Source: a virus
Strand: one strand, 5' to 3'
DNA length: 30,410 nt
IMG/VR virus record: IMGVR_UViG_3300025120_000321
Span: 1-30,410 of that record
Shown: positions 1 through 5,193 of the stretch, one piece after another
Numbering within the stretch: the first letter of the stretch is position 1
Layout of the letters: each line of letters opens with the position of its first letter
Position numbers and translations under genes: made by a program
The notes under the pieces: generated by a model
What the model saw: the letters and a program-made list of their open reading frames with translations, nothing else
Database searches by the model: none
What the model was told of the DNA's origin: nothing

Positions 1-145
1 CAATCAGTTCAGCTTGGCGCATTGTGTTGAGTCCAGGGTGGGCGGCTTCCACCGCGTCCCGAATCTTTTGCCAGCGGGCTAGGCCTGAACCGAGGTCAGG
101 GCTTGTTAAGGTAGGGTTGGCTTCTAAAATTTCCTTGGGTGTCAT
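1..145 (-). CDS. Hypothetical protein, N-terminal part (cut by window edge)
   Basis: This frame starts at ATG 145 and stays open for 48 codons to the window edge, so only the N-terminus is present (MTPKEILEANPTLTSP...). Its start codon overlaps the stop of the upstream gene as ATGA, and an AGAGGAA ribosome binding site sits just upstream. It is therefore the next member of the leftward operon. No family is recognised and no function is proposed. Confidence 0.7.
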   Translation of the reverse strand, partial: MTPKEILEANPTLTSPDLGSGLARWQKIRDAVEAAHPGLNTMRQAELI

Positions 146-537
146 GACCCGTTCCTCTCTTTGATTTCAACCTCTAAGGCTTGCACTATATCTCCCAGCT
201 CACCATCAATCGTTTCCCATAAGGTTTTAGCGTGAAGGGTTTTGGCCGTGGTAATCGCGTGCTCTTCATCCTCGAAGAAGTCGCCTTGACCAAAAGTATC
301 CAGAATAGTTTTACCGTCAATTTTCACGCGGTATTCAGTCCAGCCGTGGTGACCCGAACAATCGTTCCAGCTTGGTGGAACTTCCCTTGTTTCGACCCGA
401 ACACCTGACAAGCCGTAACGCCAATCGTCGGACAGGTCCAGGTGATTTACAATCCAGTGATAACAGTCCTCAGAGGACCCGAACGAGCGCCGGTATTCCC
501 GCCCTGTTTTTGTGCTGCGAATTAAATAAGTTTCCAT
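142..537 (-). CDS. Hypothetical phage protein, 131 aa
   Basis: The 131-residue, net acidic protein starts METYLIRSTKTGREYRRSF. It is rich in W, D and E and has no visible signal peptide or membrane segment. The start is supported by AAGGA about 9 bases upstream, inside a leader (AACAAGGACAA...CCAATG) that recurs before the gene starting at 1217. Its stop overlaps the next start as ATGA, so the two are probably translationally coupled. I do not recognise the family. Small early genes in this position often encode host-takeover or regulatory proteins, but nothing in the sequence shows that here. Confidence 0.75.
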   Translation of the reverse strand: METYLIRSTKTGREYRRSFGSSEDCYHWIVNHLDLSDDWRYGLSGVRVETREVPPSWNDCSGHHGWTEYRVKIDGKTILDTFGQGDFFEDEEHAITTAKTLHAKTLWETIDGELGDIVQALEVEIKERNGS

Positions 538-571
538 TGGTGTTGTCCTTGTTTGAGTTAACCCGATAATG

Positions 572-605
572 GTCCGGCCCGGGCGAGCTACTACCCGAGC
601 CGGAC
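572..605 (-). other. Intercistronic hairpin in leftward operon
   Basis: GTCCGGC (572-578) pairs with GCCGGAC (599-605). After one mismatch, CGGG (580-583) pairs with CCCG (594-597) around a 10-base loop. On the leftward transcript no U-tract follows, so this does not look like a standard intrinsic terminator. It could be an RNase processing site, an mRNA stabiliser or a weak attenuator. It lies in the 77-base gap between two co-directional genes. Confidence 0.6.
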
Positions 606-614
606 TTTATGGGG

Positions 615-776
615 TCAACCCTCTTGAGCGTCTAAGGCATTGTGAACCGCAAGGACACGGTACAACTCCTCTAGGCGCTTCAATGAGTATGAATCGGGCT
701 GACCCTCGCCAGCAAATTCGGCGACAAGTGATTGGAGGCGGGAGTGGATAAAGCTAATCAAGGTGCTGCGTGTCAT
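615..776 (-). CDS. Small hypothetical protein, 53 aa
   Basis: I place the start at ATG 776 (MTRSTLISFIHSRLQSLV...). A GAGGTA ribosome binding site precedes it and the start overlaps the stop of the upstream gene as ATGA. A longer in-frame start at 809 exists but would lie inside the upstream gene. The protein looks mostly helical and has no recognisable motif. It sits between two other small unknown genes of the leftward operon, and an intercistronic hairpin follows its stop. Confidence 0.65.
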   Translation of the reverse strand: MTRSTLISFIHSRLQSLVAEFAGEGQPDSYSLKRLEELYRVLAVHNALDAQEG

Positions 777-970
777 GATTTTACCTCGCTTTCGTACCCG
801 TCGAACCATTCGACGTGCTCGGTTGTTGACCCGTCAGGGTGTACTTTGGTTACAGCTTGCCGCGTGTCCGGTCGCTGGCAATGGGCTTGGGCTTCCTCAA
901 GTGTCAACCCGCGCTTTATGACGCGGTTCATACCCTTAAACTTGAACCGGATAATTTTGTAAGTTTCCAT
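773..970 (-). CDS. Hypothetical phage protein, 65 aa (ETYKIIRF type)
   Basis: The protein is 65 residues: METYKIIRFKFKG..., then RVIKRGLTLEEAQAHC (about 16-31), ending in a WFDGYESE-like tail. This arrangement, with a short beta-hairpin start and then LTLEEAQAHC, resembles small conserved proteins I recall from many phages of aerobic and marine bacteria. Their function is unknown to me. A strong AGGAGG lies 7 bases before the ATG. The stop overlaps the next gene as ATGA. Confidence 0.75.
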   Translation of the reverse strand: METYKIIRFKFKGMNRVIKRGLTLEEAQAHCQRPDTRQAVTKVHPDGSTTEHVEWFDGYESEVKS

Positions 971-971
971 G

Positions 972-1217
972 CTATTTCCTCCTCTTAGGCATTGCTCTAA
1001 ACATCATTTCTGAACTAGTCGCACGCCGCGAAAACATCGCACGCATTCGAATTTGGTGGCTGTATTCCGCATCCATTCGGTGCTGAATTTTCGCGGGGTC
1101 GAATAGTAGCTCCAGCAAAAGTTGATTTTTTGCGTCGTCTGGGGTCACTCGCCACAATTGGCGAAACATAACGCACCAGGCCCTCCATTTTTGAATAAAC
1201 ATTCTCGTTCTGTTCAT
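972..1217 (-). CDS. Hypothetical protein, 81 aa, basic
   Basis: The chosen start is ATG 1217 (MNRTRMFIQKWRAWCVMFRQ...), preceded by AAGGACAAACCA. A GTG at 1295 would extend the frame but has no ribosome binding site and would run through a hairpin. The protein is strongly basic, with many R, K and M residues. Its N-terminal 30 residues could form an amphipathic helix with W and F on one face. The C-terminus is MPKRRK. No family is recognised. The next gene starts one base downstream of its stop. Confidence 0.65.
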   Translation of the reverse strand: MNRTRMFIQKWRAWCVMFRQLWRVTPDDAKNQLLLELLFDPAKIQHRMDAEYSHQIRMRAMFSRRATSSEMMFRAMPKRRK

Positions 1218-1256
1218 TGGTTTGTCCTTGTTAATGGGAGTGTTATAGGCTCCATT

Positions 1257-1286
1257 GGCTACCCTGGGCACGACTCCAAGGTAGCC
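1257..1286 (-). other. Intercistronic hairpin before the 81-aa gene
   Basis: GGCTACC (1257-1263) is the perfect inverted repeat of GGTAGCC (1280-1286), with a 16-base loop. It lies in the gap between two leftward genes and has no U-tract on the leftward transcript. This is the second such element in the operon. It suggests an RNA processing or stability function rather than termination; that reading is inference. Confidence 0.5.
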
Positions 1287-1310
1287 TAGCAACACACAAC
1301 ACAGGAAAAC

Positions 1311-2003
1311 TTAGTAAGGTAGGTTGGAGTAAGGATACAGCTTAACCAGCCCACCGCACTTAAGCACACCCACAAAACATTGGAGCTTAGGTGAATATTC
1401 CGGAGAATCCTTCAAGAGGTCGTCAACAATACCGGCGGGATAGTGGGTATACCCGGGCGAAGCTTGCTCGTTTATTTCCTCGACTGAATCCAGAGACGAC
1501 TCAAAAAACAGCTCGAATTTAATGTTAACCCGGGTCGAGTTCCATTCGGTAAAGCTTCGCAAGGGCTCACAGTGCCAGCCCACCACTTGGTCATAGAAAC
1601 CAGACTCGCCTAGGTTATCAACCTTATAGAGTCGCCAAGCCCCATAGTTGCCCCGAGGGTCGCCACCTAAGTGGGGCTCGACTGCCACGTAGATATCATC
1701 CGCCCAAGTATAATCCGCGCAATCGTATGGTGCGAAAACTTGCCACGCAAAACCGTCACTCAATTGCTGCTCGTGGTTGTACGTGTTCCCCAGTTGCCCT
1801 TGCGCTTGGTAGGGTTGACCCTCTAGACACCCGATAAGCTTGGCAAGCCCGTCCTCGCAATTAGAAAGCCAGTCGCCTGGTTCTAGTTCAAAGGTTTCCA
1901 TAAGGGGCGAGTCCAGCTCGATAGGGTCGCCTAGTGTCGCCTCTAAGAATTTCTCAGTGTCCAGAGAGGTGCAATCAAAGTAGTTCAAATCAACGTTAAT
2001 CAT
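1311..2003 (-). CDS. Hypothetical acidic protein, 230 aa; first gene of leftward operon
   Basis: The 230-residue protein starts MINVDLNYFDCTSLDTEKF. It is acidic and rich in aromatic residues, with many D, E, Y and W but no glycine-rich or membrane segment. AAGGAACC upstream of ATG 2003 supplies the ribosome binding site. As the first gene after the repeat-rich regulatory region it is probably the most strongly expressed early gene of this operon. Large acidic early phage proteins sometimes mimic DNA or bind host enzymes, but no motif here supports a specific role. Confidence 0.75.
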   Translation of the reverse strand: MINVDLNYFDCTSLDTEKFLEATLGDPIELDSPLMETFELEPGDWLSNCEDGLAKLIGCLEGQPYQAQGQLGNTYNHEQQLSDGFAWQVFAPYDCADYTWADDIYVAVEPHLGGDPRGNYGAWRLYKVDNLGESGFYDQVVGWHCEPLRSFTEWNSTRVNIKFELFFESSLDSVEEINEQASPGYTHYPAGIVDDLLKDSPEYSPKLQCFVGVLKCGGLVKLYPYSNLPY

Positions 2004-2054
2004 AGGGAAGGTTCCTTGTGTGAAAATTAGCTCTAGACCGTTGGTATCAATATC

Positions 2055-2070
2055 TTGACGCCAGGGTCAA
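2055..2070. repeat. TTGAC/GTCAA inverted repeat
   Basis: TTGAC (2055-2059) and GTCAA (2066-2070) form a 5-bp inverted repeat separated by 6 bases. It lies in the leader between the candidate promoter and the first gene of the leftward operon, so it could be a small operator. The evidence is weak because of its short arms. Confidence 0.3.
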
Positions 2071-2078
2071 TTATATAA

Positions 2079-2146
2079 TGAAGATAGGTGTAGATAATAT
2101 TCCCGAAAAAATGAACTAGTGAAGATAATGACTTGAGGTGAAGATA
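2079..2146 (+). repeat. Three TGAAGATA direct repeats
   Basis: TGAAGATA occurs at 2079-2086, 2120-2127 and 2139-2146. The first and last extend to TGAAGATAGG. An inverted copy, TATCTTCA, is at 2319-2326. The start-to-start distances of 41 and 19 bases are close to whole numbers of helical turns. The copies overlap or flank the candidate leftward promoter, as expected for binding sites of a regulator or initiator. Confidence 0.55.
2094..2123 (-). promoter_or_regulatory. Candidate sigma70-type promoter for leftward operon
   Basis: Reading leftward, TTCACT (2123-2118) and TATTAT (2099-2094) are separated by 18 bases. They match the -35 and -10 consensus at 4 and 5 of 6 positions. The transcript would start near 2087, with a leader of about 85 bases before ATG 2003. 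The sites overlap the TGAAGATA repeats. This is a pattern match only. Confidence 0.35.
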
Positions 2147-2169
2147 GGTTTTAAGGCACTTTTTAAACG

Positions 2170-2253
2170 ATATCAGGCACTTATGAGTATGGGTGTTCTA
2201 TATTCTTACTCTAAACGTTTGAAATTCTTATAGGACACAATATCAGGCACTTA
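2170..2253 (+). repeat. Two 14-bp direct repeats plus a partial copy
   Basis: ATATCAGGCACTTA occurs exactly at 2170-2183 and 2240-2253, 70 bases apart. A degenerate copy sharing GGCACTT is at 2155-2161, 21 bases before the first. Exact 14-mers are very unlikely by chance in about 560 bases. They look like iterons or regulator sites. Confidence 0.6.
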
Positions 2254-2376
2254 GAGCGCTAGCGCGTATACGTAAAAGATAGTTTGGCGAGGTGGATCAT
2301 TAGGTTCATAGGTTCATTTATCTTCATTCGCTTGACGAATGGTGTCTTATGGGGTGAAAGTGGGGTAACGTTATCG

Positions 2377-2431
2377 GGTCACTTGGGAGTATACATATAA
2401 AACGAGTGACCGTTTATGCTCTCAAGTGGCC
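2377..2431. promoter_or_regulatory. Overlapping, mutually exclusive inverted repeats
   Basis: The left arm starts at 2377. Its first 7 bases, GGTCACT, are the perfect inverse of AGTGACC (2405-2411). Its first 13 bases (to 2389) also match the inverse of 2419-2431 at 11 of 13 positions, and both mismatches become G-U pairs in rightward RNA. The AT-rich stretch TATACATATAAAA lies between the arms. The same arm can therefore pair with either partner. Confidence 0.5.
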
Positions 2432-2446
2432 TTTATCGACCTGACC

Positions 2447-2500
2447 TGACCCTATTTGACCCTATTAGGTCCCGAATACCCGAAAACGCGAACCCGAATA
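2447..2500 (+). repeat. TGACCCTATT tandem pair and CCCGAATA repeats
   Basis: TGACCCTATT is repeated in tandem at 2447-2456 and 2457-2466, preceded by CTGAC twice (2441-2450). CCCGAATA follows at 2471-2478 and 2493-2500, with a variant CCCGAAAA at 2479-2486. These form the right edge of the repeat-rich region. Confidence 0.5.
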
Positions 2501-2555
2501 GAGCAGGCCGGTGGGATATGTCCTGAATGAATCGCTGAAACTGTGGATTTTTAGG

Positions 2556-2584
2556 CAAAAAAAGCCCCGGACATTGCCGGGGCT
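2556..2584 (-). terminator. Rho-independent terminator of the second leftward operon
   Basis: AGCCCCGG (2563-2570) and CCGGGGCT (2577-2584) form a perfect 8-bp GC-rich stem with a 6-base loop. On the leftward strand it is followed by a run of seven Ts (2562-2556). It lies 22 bases beyond the stop of the last gene at 2606, where a terminator of that operon would be expected. Confidence 0.9.
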
Positions 2585-2605
2585 CGATAGGGTGGGTGGG
2601 TTAGA

Positions 2606-2839
2606 CTATTTCAGCTTGCCGTATCCCGGCGTTCCCTCTCGTGAAGATATGTCTCCTCTAATTACTTGCAGGCGAGTCATAACGCTTCGCACGTAGTCAT
2701 GAGGAAAGACCTCGCTGAAATGGTGCGCGGCGCGGTCGTTTGACAGGTCTTGGATTAATTCGGTTAACTGCTTGTCGGCAAACTTGCACGCGTTCTTGTG
2801 AATTTCTGCTTCTGTCGGTCGTTTTACTGTCTTTGTCAT
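2606..2839 (-). CDS. Hypothetical protein, 77 aa
   Basis: The 77-residue protein starts MTKTVKRPTEAEIHKNACKF. It is predicted mostly helical, with a long amphipathic middle (about 20-60) and a disordered SREGTPGYGKLK tail. Its ATG overlaps the previous stop as ATGA, which implies coupled translation. It is the last gene before the terminator. I do not recognise a family. Confidence 0.75.
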   Translation of the reverse strand: MTKTVKRPTEAEIHKNACKFADKQLTELIQDLSNDRAAHHFSEVFPHDYVRSVMTRLQVIRGDISSREGTPGYGKLK

Positions 2840-3231
2840 TTCATAACTCCATTGGTTGTTTCTACAATTGCGTACAGGGCTCCGTCAGAATCGGCGGTCG
2901 CCCAAGCTTTTGAAAGGTGGTCTACAATGATTTTTTCGCCATTGCGGATTACGTGAAAGTGCGTATCGCCCTTGGTGGGGTCAAACTGGATACGCTCCGC
3001 ACTGGCTGGGATTGCTGTCATGGTTTCAGGTTGAACGGTAGCAGCTTTGAACCACGCAAACACCTTGCGGCTGCCGGTACCAGCATTGCACTTTGCAAAG
3101 TGCTTGTTGGTGAATGACGGGTGACGAACCACGACGTCAATAAGTACAGCTTGCGAGCAGTGCAGGGTCTTACTTGGAACGTAGGACCAACAACCTTTGT
3201 TTAAGTTGCGGTGAAATTGTATGCGTTTCAT
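2836..3231 (-). CDS. Hypothetical protein, 131 aa
   Basis: The protein starts MKRIQFHRNLNKGCWSYVPS. The first half contains scattered C and H residues (C14, C24 and others) without a clear zinc-finger spacing. The C-terminal part (about 75-130) looks like a compact alpha/beta unit with HFHVIRNGEKI and ADSDGALYAIVE. Both its start and stop overlap neighbours as ATGA, so it is the middle gene of a coupled three-gene operon. No function can be assigned. Confidence 0.75.
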   Translation of the reverse strand: MKRIQFHRNLNKGCWSYVPSKTLHCSQAVLIDVVVRHPSFTNKHFAKCNAGTGSRKVFAWFKAATVQPETMTAIPASAERIQFDPTKGDTHFHVIRNGEKIIVDHLSKAWATADSDGALYAIVETTNGVMK

Positions 3232-3512
3232 GCGTAAACCCTCACAACGCTTCCGGATACATAGGGGCTTCCGTTCATGTCCATACCATGCATTGGGCGG
3301 TCACTTGTGGGGCACGCCTTGTAGATGCATACAAGACCGATATCGAGCAAAGTAAACGTTCGGTGGTAGATGTAGCCAGACAAATTCATATGCCACTGGC
3401 GGAGAACCTTCAAAAACATAACGGCGTATGTCCTGCCGTTTGCGGACCAAAATAAACAACTCACAGTAGCTCCAATGAGTAGGGGTTGAATTAGTATTGA
3501 TGCAAGCGTCAT
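3228..3512 (-). CDS. Small protein with N-terminal membrane segment, 94 aa
   Basis: I choose ATG 3512, giving MTLASILIQPLLIGATVSCLF, a hydrophobic N-terminus of about 20 residues that could be a signal anchor. An upstream TTG at 3572 would lengthen the frame but is a poor start. No strong Shine-Dalgarno is visible, so the start is uncertain. The rest is mixed, with many Y, H and C residues. The stop overlaps the next gene as ATGA. As first gene of the operon its promoter should lie in the divergent region, but I see no clear sigma70 match. Confidence 0.5.
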   Translation of the reverse strand: MTLASILIQPLLIGATVSCLFWSANGRTYAVMFLKVLRQWHMNLSGYIYHRTFTLLDIGLVCIYKACPTSDRPMHGMDMNGSPYVSGSVVRVYA

Positions 3513-3580
3513 GCCACGAACGGGGTACAATATTACTAGGCTTTTCTGGCTACTGTGGACGACCTGACACAACCCGGTGC

Positions 3581-3592
3581 GTCAATATTGAC
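3581..3592. repeat. Perfect 12-bp palindrome GTCAATATTGAC
   Basis: GTCAATATTGAC is identical to its own reverse complement. An extra half-site, GTCAATTG, follows at 3599-3606. The position, about 70 bases upstream of the first leftward gene, fits an operator for a dimeric regulator. No repressor gene is recognised in the window. Confidence 0.45.
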
Positions 3593-3614
3593 ACACCCGT
3601 CAATTGCCCTATGT

Positions 3615-3724
3615 TGCACTACACTGCGATACATATAGTGTAACGTATGGCAACTGCACTACATGTATGGCAACTGCACTGCCCTACATTGCCATGCACT
3701 ACATGTATGGCAACTGCCCTACCA
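3615..3724 (+). repeat. Array of 20-bp phased repeats
   Basis: GTATGGCAACTGC occurs exactly at 3645, 3665 and 3705. TGCACTACA occurs exactly at 3615, 3655 and 3695. All starts fall on one 20-base register, with degenerate units at 3675 and 3715. One unit is GTATGGCAACTGCACTACAT (3645-3664). A partial inverted copy, TGCCAT...ATGGCA, spans 3690-3712. The register is about two helical turns, so a protein would bind on one face. The array suits an origin, an activator array or a terminase recognition site. Confidence 0.7.
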
Positions 3725-3880
3725 TACACTACCCTACCCTACCCCCGATCCGGCTTCCCCCCTTTTCATTAAATACCCTCACACTCACTCACCCCAGATT
3801 CACTTTTGACGCATTACGTCACAGCCTTTTCCTTGAACAGGTCTTCGGTGTATTCTACTGTAGTCTTGCGGTGTTGGGAT

Positions 3881-3973
3881 GTAGCGCCTGCAAGCTACCC
3901 CCAAACTGACCTAGTCAGCTCCCAGCATCGCACCACCTTTTGGTGCCCTTTCGAGGGACGAGCACAGGAGTGC
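3881..3973 (+). promoter_or_regulatory. Hairpin leader of the late operon with looped Shine-Dalgarno
   Basis: Short hairpins follow one another: GTAGC/GCTAC (3881-3898), CTGAC/GTCAG with a CTA loop (3906-3918), GCACCA/TGGTGC (3930-3946), CCCT-TTCG-AGGG (3946-3957, sharing base 3946) and GCAC-AGGA-GTGC (3962-3973). The last one presents the AGGAG Shine-Dalgarno (3966-3970) in and next to its loop, 7 bases before ATG 3978. The leader may protect the mRNA or control translation of the first late gene. Confidence 0.5.
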
Positions 3974-3977
3974 ATAA

Positions 3978-4424
3978 ATGAGCAGGAAAATATACAACGC
4001 CGGGAAACTCCAAGTCCGGTACGAAAAAGCCGCCTCTCAGGGTGCCGCTGGAAAACAAGACCGAGAAGAGCTTCTGGCGCAGGCCGACCAAGACATCGAA
4101 GACGAAGGTGCCTTTGTAGAAATCAATCGAGACGCCAACGAGCTAATCGATGTCCATGTTCTCCCCAGCCTGCACTCTATGATGGAAAATATGTACACCA
4201 TCATCGATGCGGAGACCCGCAGACTAATGCGACAAACTGTGTCGGGTGGCGGCATGGATAAGGTCGATTCTCAGCACTTCGGTCAGCTGACTCGTAGCAT
4301 CTGCCAACTGGCAAATCTTGAGCACGGGATTCGAGAGCAAAACCAGCTCGACCAAATCTCTGATGACGAACTTAAACGCTTGGCCGACATTGCCTACAAG
4401 AAATTAAAAGGGAAATCCAAATGA
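3978..4424 (+). CDS. Putative terminase small subunit (by position)
   Basis: The 148-residue, largely helical protein starts MSRKIYNAGKLQVRYEKAAS. It has coiled-coil-like stretches at about 15-45 and 105-145 and a basic KKLKGKSK tail. It is the first late gene. It lies upstream of the large terminase with two small genes between, which is where a small terminase that recognises phage DNA would sit. I see no clear helix-turn-helix signature, so the call rests on context, size and charge. Its stop overlaps the next start as ATGA. A packaging or head accessory protein is the alternative. Confidence 0.45.
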   Translation: MSRKIYNAGKLQVRYEKAASQGAAGKQDREELLAQADQDIEDEGAFVEINRDANELIDVHVLPSLHSMMENMYTIIDAETRRLMRQTVSGGGMDKVDSQHFGQLTRSICQLANLEHGIREQNQLDQISDDELKRLADIAYKKLKGKSK

Positions 4425-4930
4425 GCACACCTTATGCGACCCTTGCATACAATCCGATTAAAGATAACGACAAGCTCCCCGTGCTAGTTCGGCTGGCAAG
4501 CACCGCCGACTCGTCTCTGGTCTACAGCACTTGGCTTCGCAGTTACGCCGACCAAAACAAAGACCAGCACCGGGGCATTCTGTATAAAAGCCACCGAAAA
4601 ATCATAAGAAATCTTATGGAAAAGTCGGTTACCGTTATGGCGGTGATGGATGACGACCCCAATCAGATTTTTGCGTGGATGTGCGGAATCAGGACCAAAA
4701 CAGGGCCTCTTTTAGTGCATTACTGCTATGTTAAGGATGCTTTTCGGCGTTTAGGGCTCGCAAGCCTGCTGCTTAGGTACTTTGAACACCGTCAGGGGGA
4801 GCCGATTGTCTGTAGCCATAAGGGTTATGTGTATAAATCTCTCCGTGATAGGTATAATCTTTTCTATGTCCCACAGGTGCAAGAAACCCACGGGGTAGAT
4901 AAGTTTGAGGATGGAAAATGGAAATTGTAG
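4421..4930 (+). CDS. GNAT-fold N-acetyltransferase-like protein
   Basis: The 169-residue protein ends its core with VHYCYVKDAFRRLGLASLLLRYF (about 107-129). This is the typical GNAT motif A: a beta strand, the R/Q-x-x-G-x-A acetyl-CoA pyrophosphate loop (RRLGLA) and a helix. Known GNAT enzymes move an acetyl group from acetyl-CoA to an amine. The substrate here is unknown. It lies between the putative small and the large terminase, start-coupled by ATGA. In that position it might modify a capsid, packaging or host protein, or simply be a fold used for binding. Phage GNAT-like genes beside terminases are known to me, but their role is not. Confidence 0.65.
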   Translation: MSTPYATLAYNPIKDNDKLPVLVRLASTADSSLVYSTWLRSYADQNKDQHRGILYKSHRKIIRNLMEKSVTVMAVMDDDPNQIFAWMCGIRTKTGPLLVHYCYVKDAFRRLGLASLLLRYFEHRQGEPIVCSHKGYVYKSLRDRYNLFYVPQVQETHGVDKFEDGKWKL

Positions 4931-5193
4931 GATTTACGCTAAAACATGACTGCCGCCCAGTGTTTGACAAGATTGCAATCAATCTAAAGGCACCAAACCA
5001 CAAAGGGTTTACCCTAAAATGGGGGCCAAACAAAAACGGCGTCATTGTAATCCATGAAAGGCACGGGACTATGTATTTGCCCATGTCGTCTATCTCTCAT
5101 GTTGAAATTACTGAAGAAGAGAAGAAAAAGACTACCCGGAAACCCAGAAGCGTGAAGGCAAAGAGTAATGGGGAAATCACCGCCCAAGCATGA
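4918..5193 (+). CDS. Hypothetical protein, 91 aa
   Basis: The protein starts MEIVGFTLKHDCRPVF. Its first 65 residues look like a small beta-rich domain (GFTLKWGPNKNGVIVIH, then YLPMSSISHVEI), followed by a charged, lysine-rich disordered tail. It overlaps the gene before by 13 bases and the large terminase by 26 bases. Such packing implies an old, stable gene cluster. No family is recognised. A packaging accessory role is possible from position only. Confidence 0.7.
   Translation: MEIVGFTLKHDCRPVFDKIAINLKAPNHKGFTLKWGPNKNGVIVIHERHGTMYLPMSSISHVEITEEEKKKTTRKPRSVKAKSNGEITAQA

Larger units (their letters stand above)
2004..2562. promoter_or_regulatory. Non-coding, repeat-rich regulatory or origin-like region
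   Basis: About 560 bases hold no credible gene. The region contains three direct copies and one inverted copy of TGAAGATA, two copies of ATATCAGGCACTTA exactly 70 bases apart, a TAGGTTCA tandem pair (2301-2316), palindromes GCGCTAGCGC and CGTATACG (about 2256-2272), overlapping inverted repeats at 2377-2431, two tandem TGACCCTATT copies (2447-2466), and three CCCGAA(T/A)A copies (2471-2500). It lies upstream of a leftward operon and downstream of the terminator of another. This fits a control region, a replication origin, or both. Confidence 0.65.
3513..3977. promoter_or_regulatory. Divergent non-coding control region
   Basis: These 465 bases separate the leftward early operon from the rightward late operon. 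They contain a perfect 12-bp palindrome (3581-3592), an array of 20-bp phased repeats (3615-3724), a C-rich stretch on the plus strand (about 3717-3805) and a series of short hairpins (3881-3973). Frames that stay open here are translated repeats and have no ribosome binding site. No convincing sigma70 promoter is visible for either operon. Confidence 0.6.

Noticed and set aside
1217-1295. GTG start at 1295 for the 81-aa protein
   Set aside because: No ribosome binding site is visible, and the extension would pass through the 1257-1286 hairpin; ATG 1217 has a good site.
2511-2696. Plus-strand frame of 61 codons
   Set aside because: It runs through the terminator hairpin and overlaps a coupled minus-strand gene.
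3615-3724. CRISPR-like array
   Set aside because: Repeats follow directly or share a register with no unique spacers of 25-40 bases, and no cas gene is present.
3767-3795. T3/T7-type promoter resemblance (ATTAAATACCCTCACAC)
   Set aside because: Only one copy is seen, it lacks the GGG start, and no phage RNA polymerase gene is in the window. It could be revisited with the full genome.
3604-3909. Open plus-strand frame of 101 codons in the divergent region
   Set aside because: It is a translation of the 20-bp repeats with low-complexity C/T/Y/P content and no ribosome binding site.
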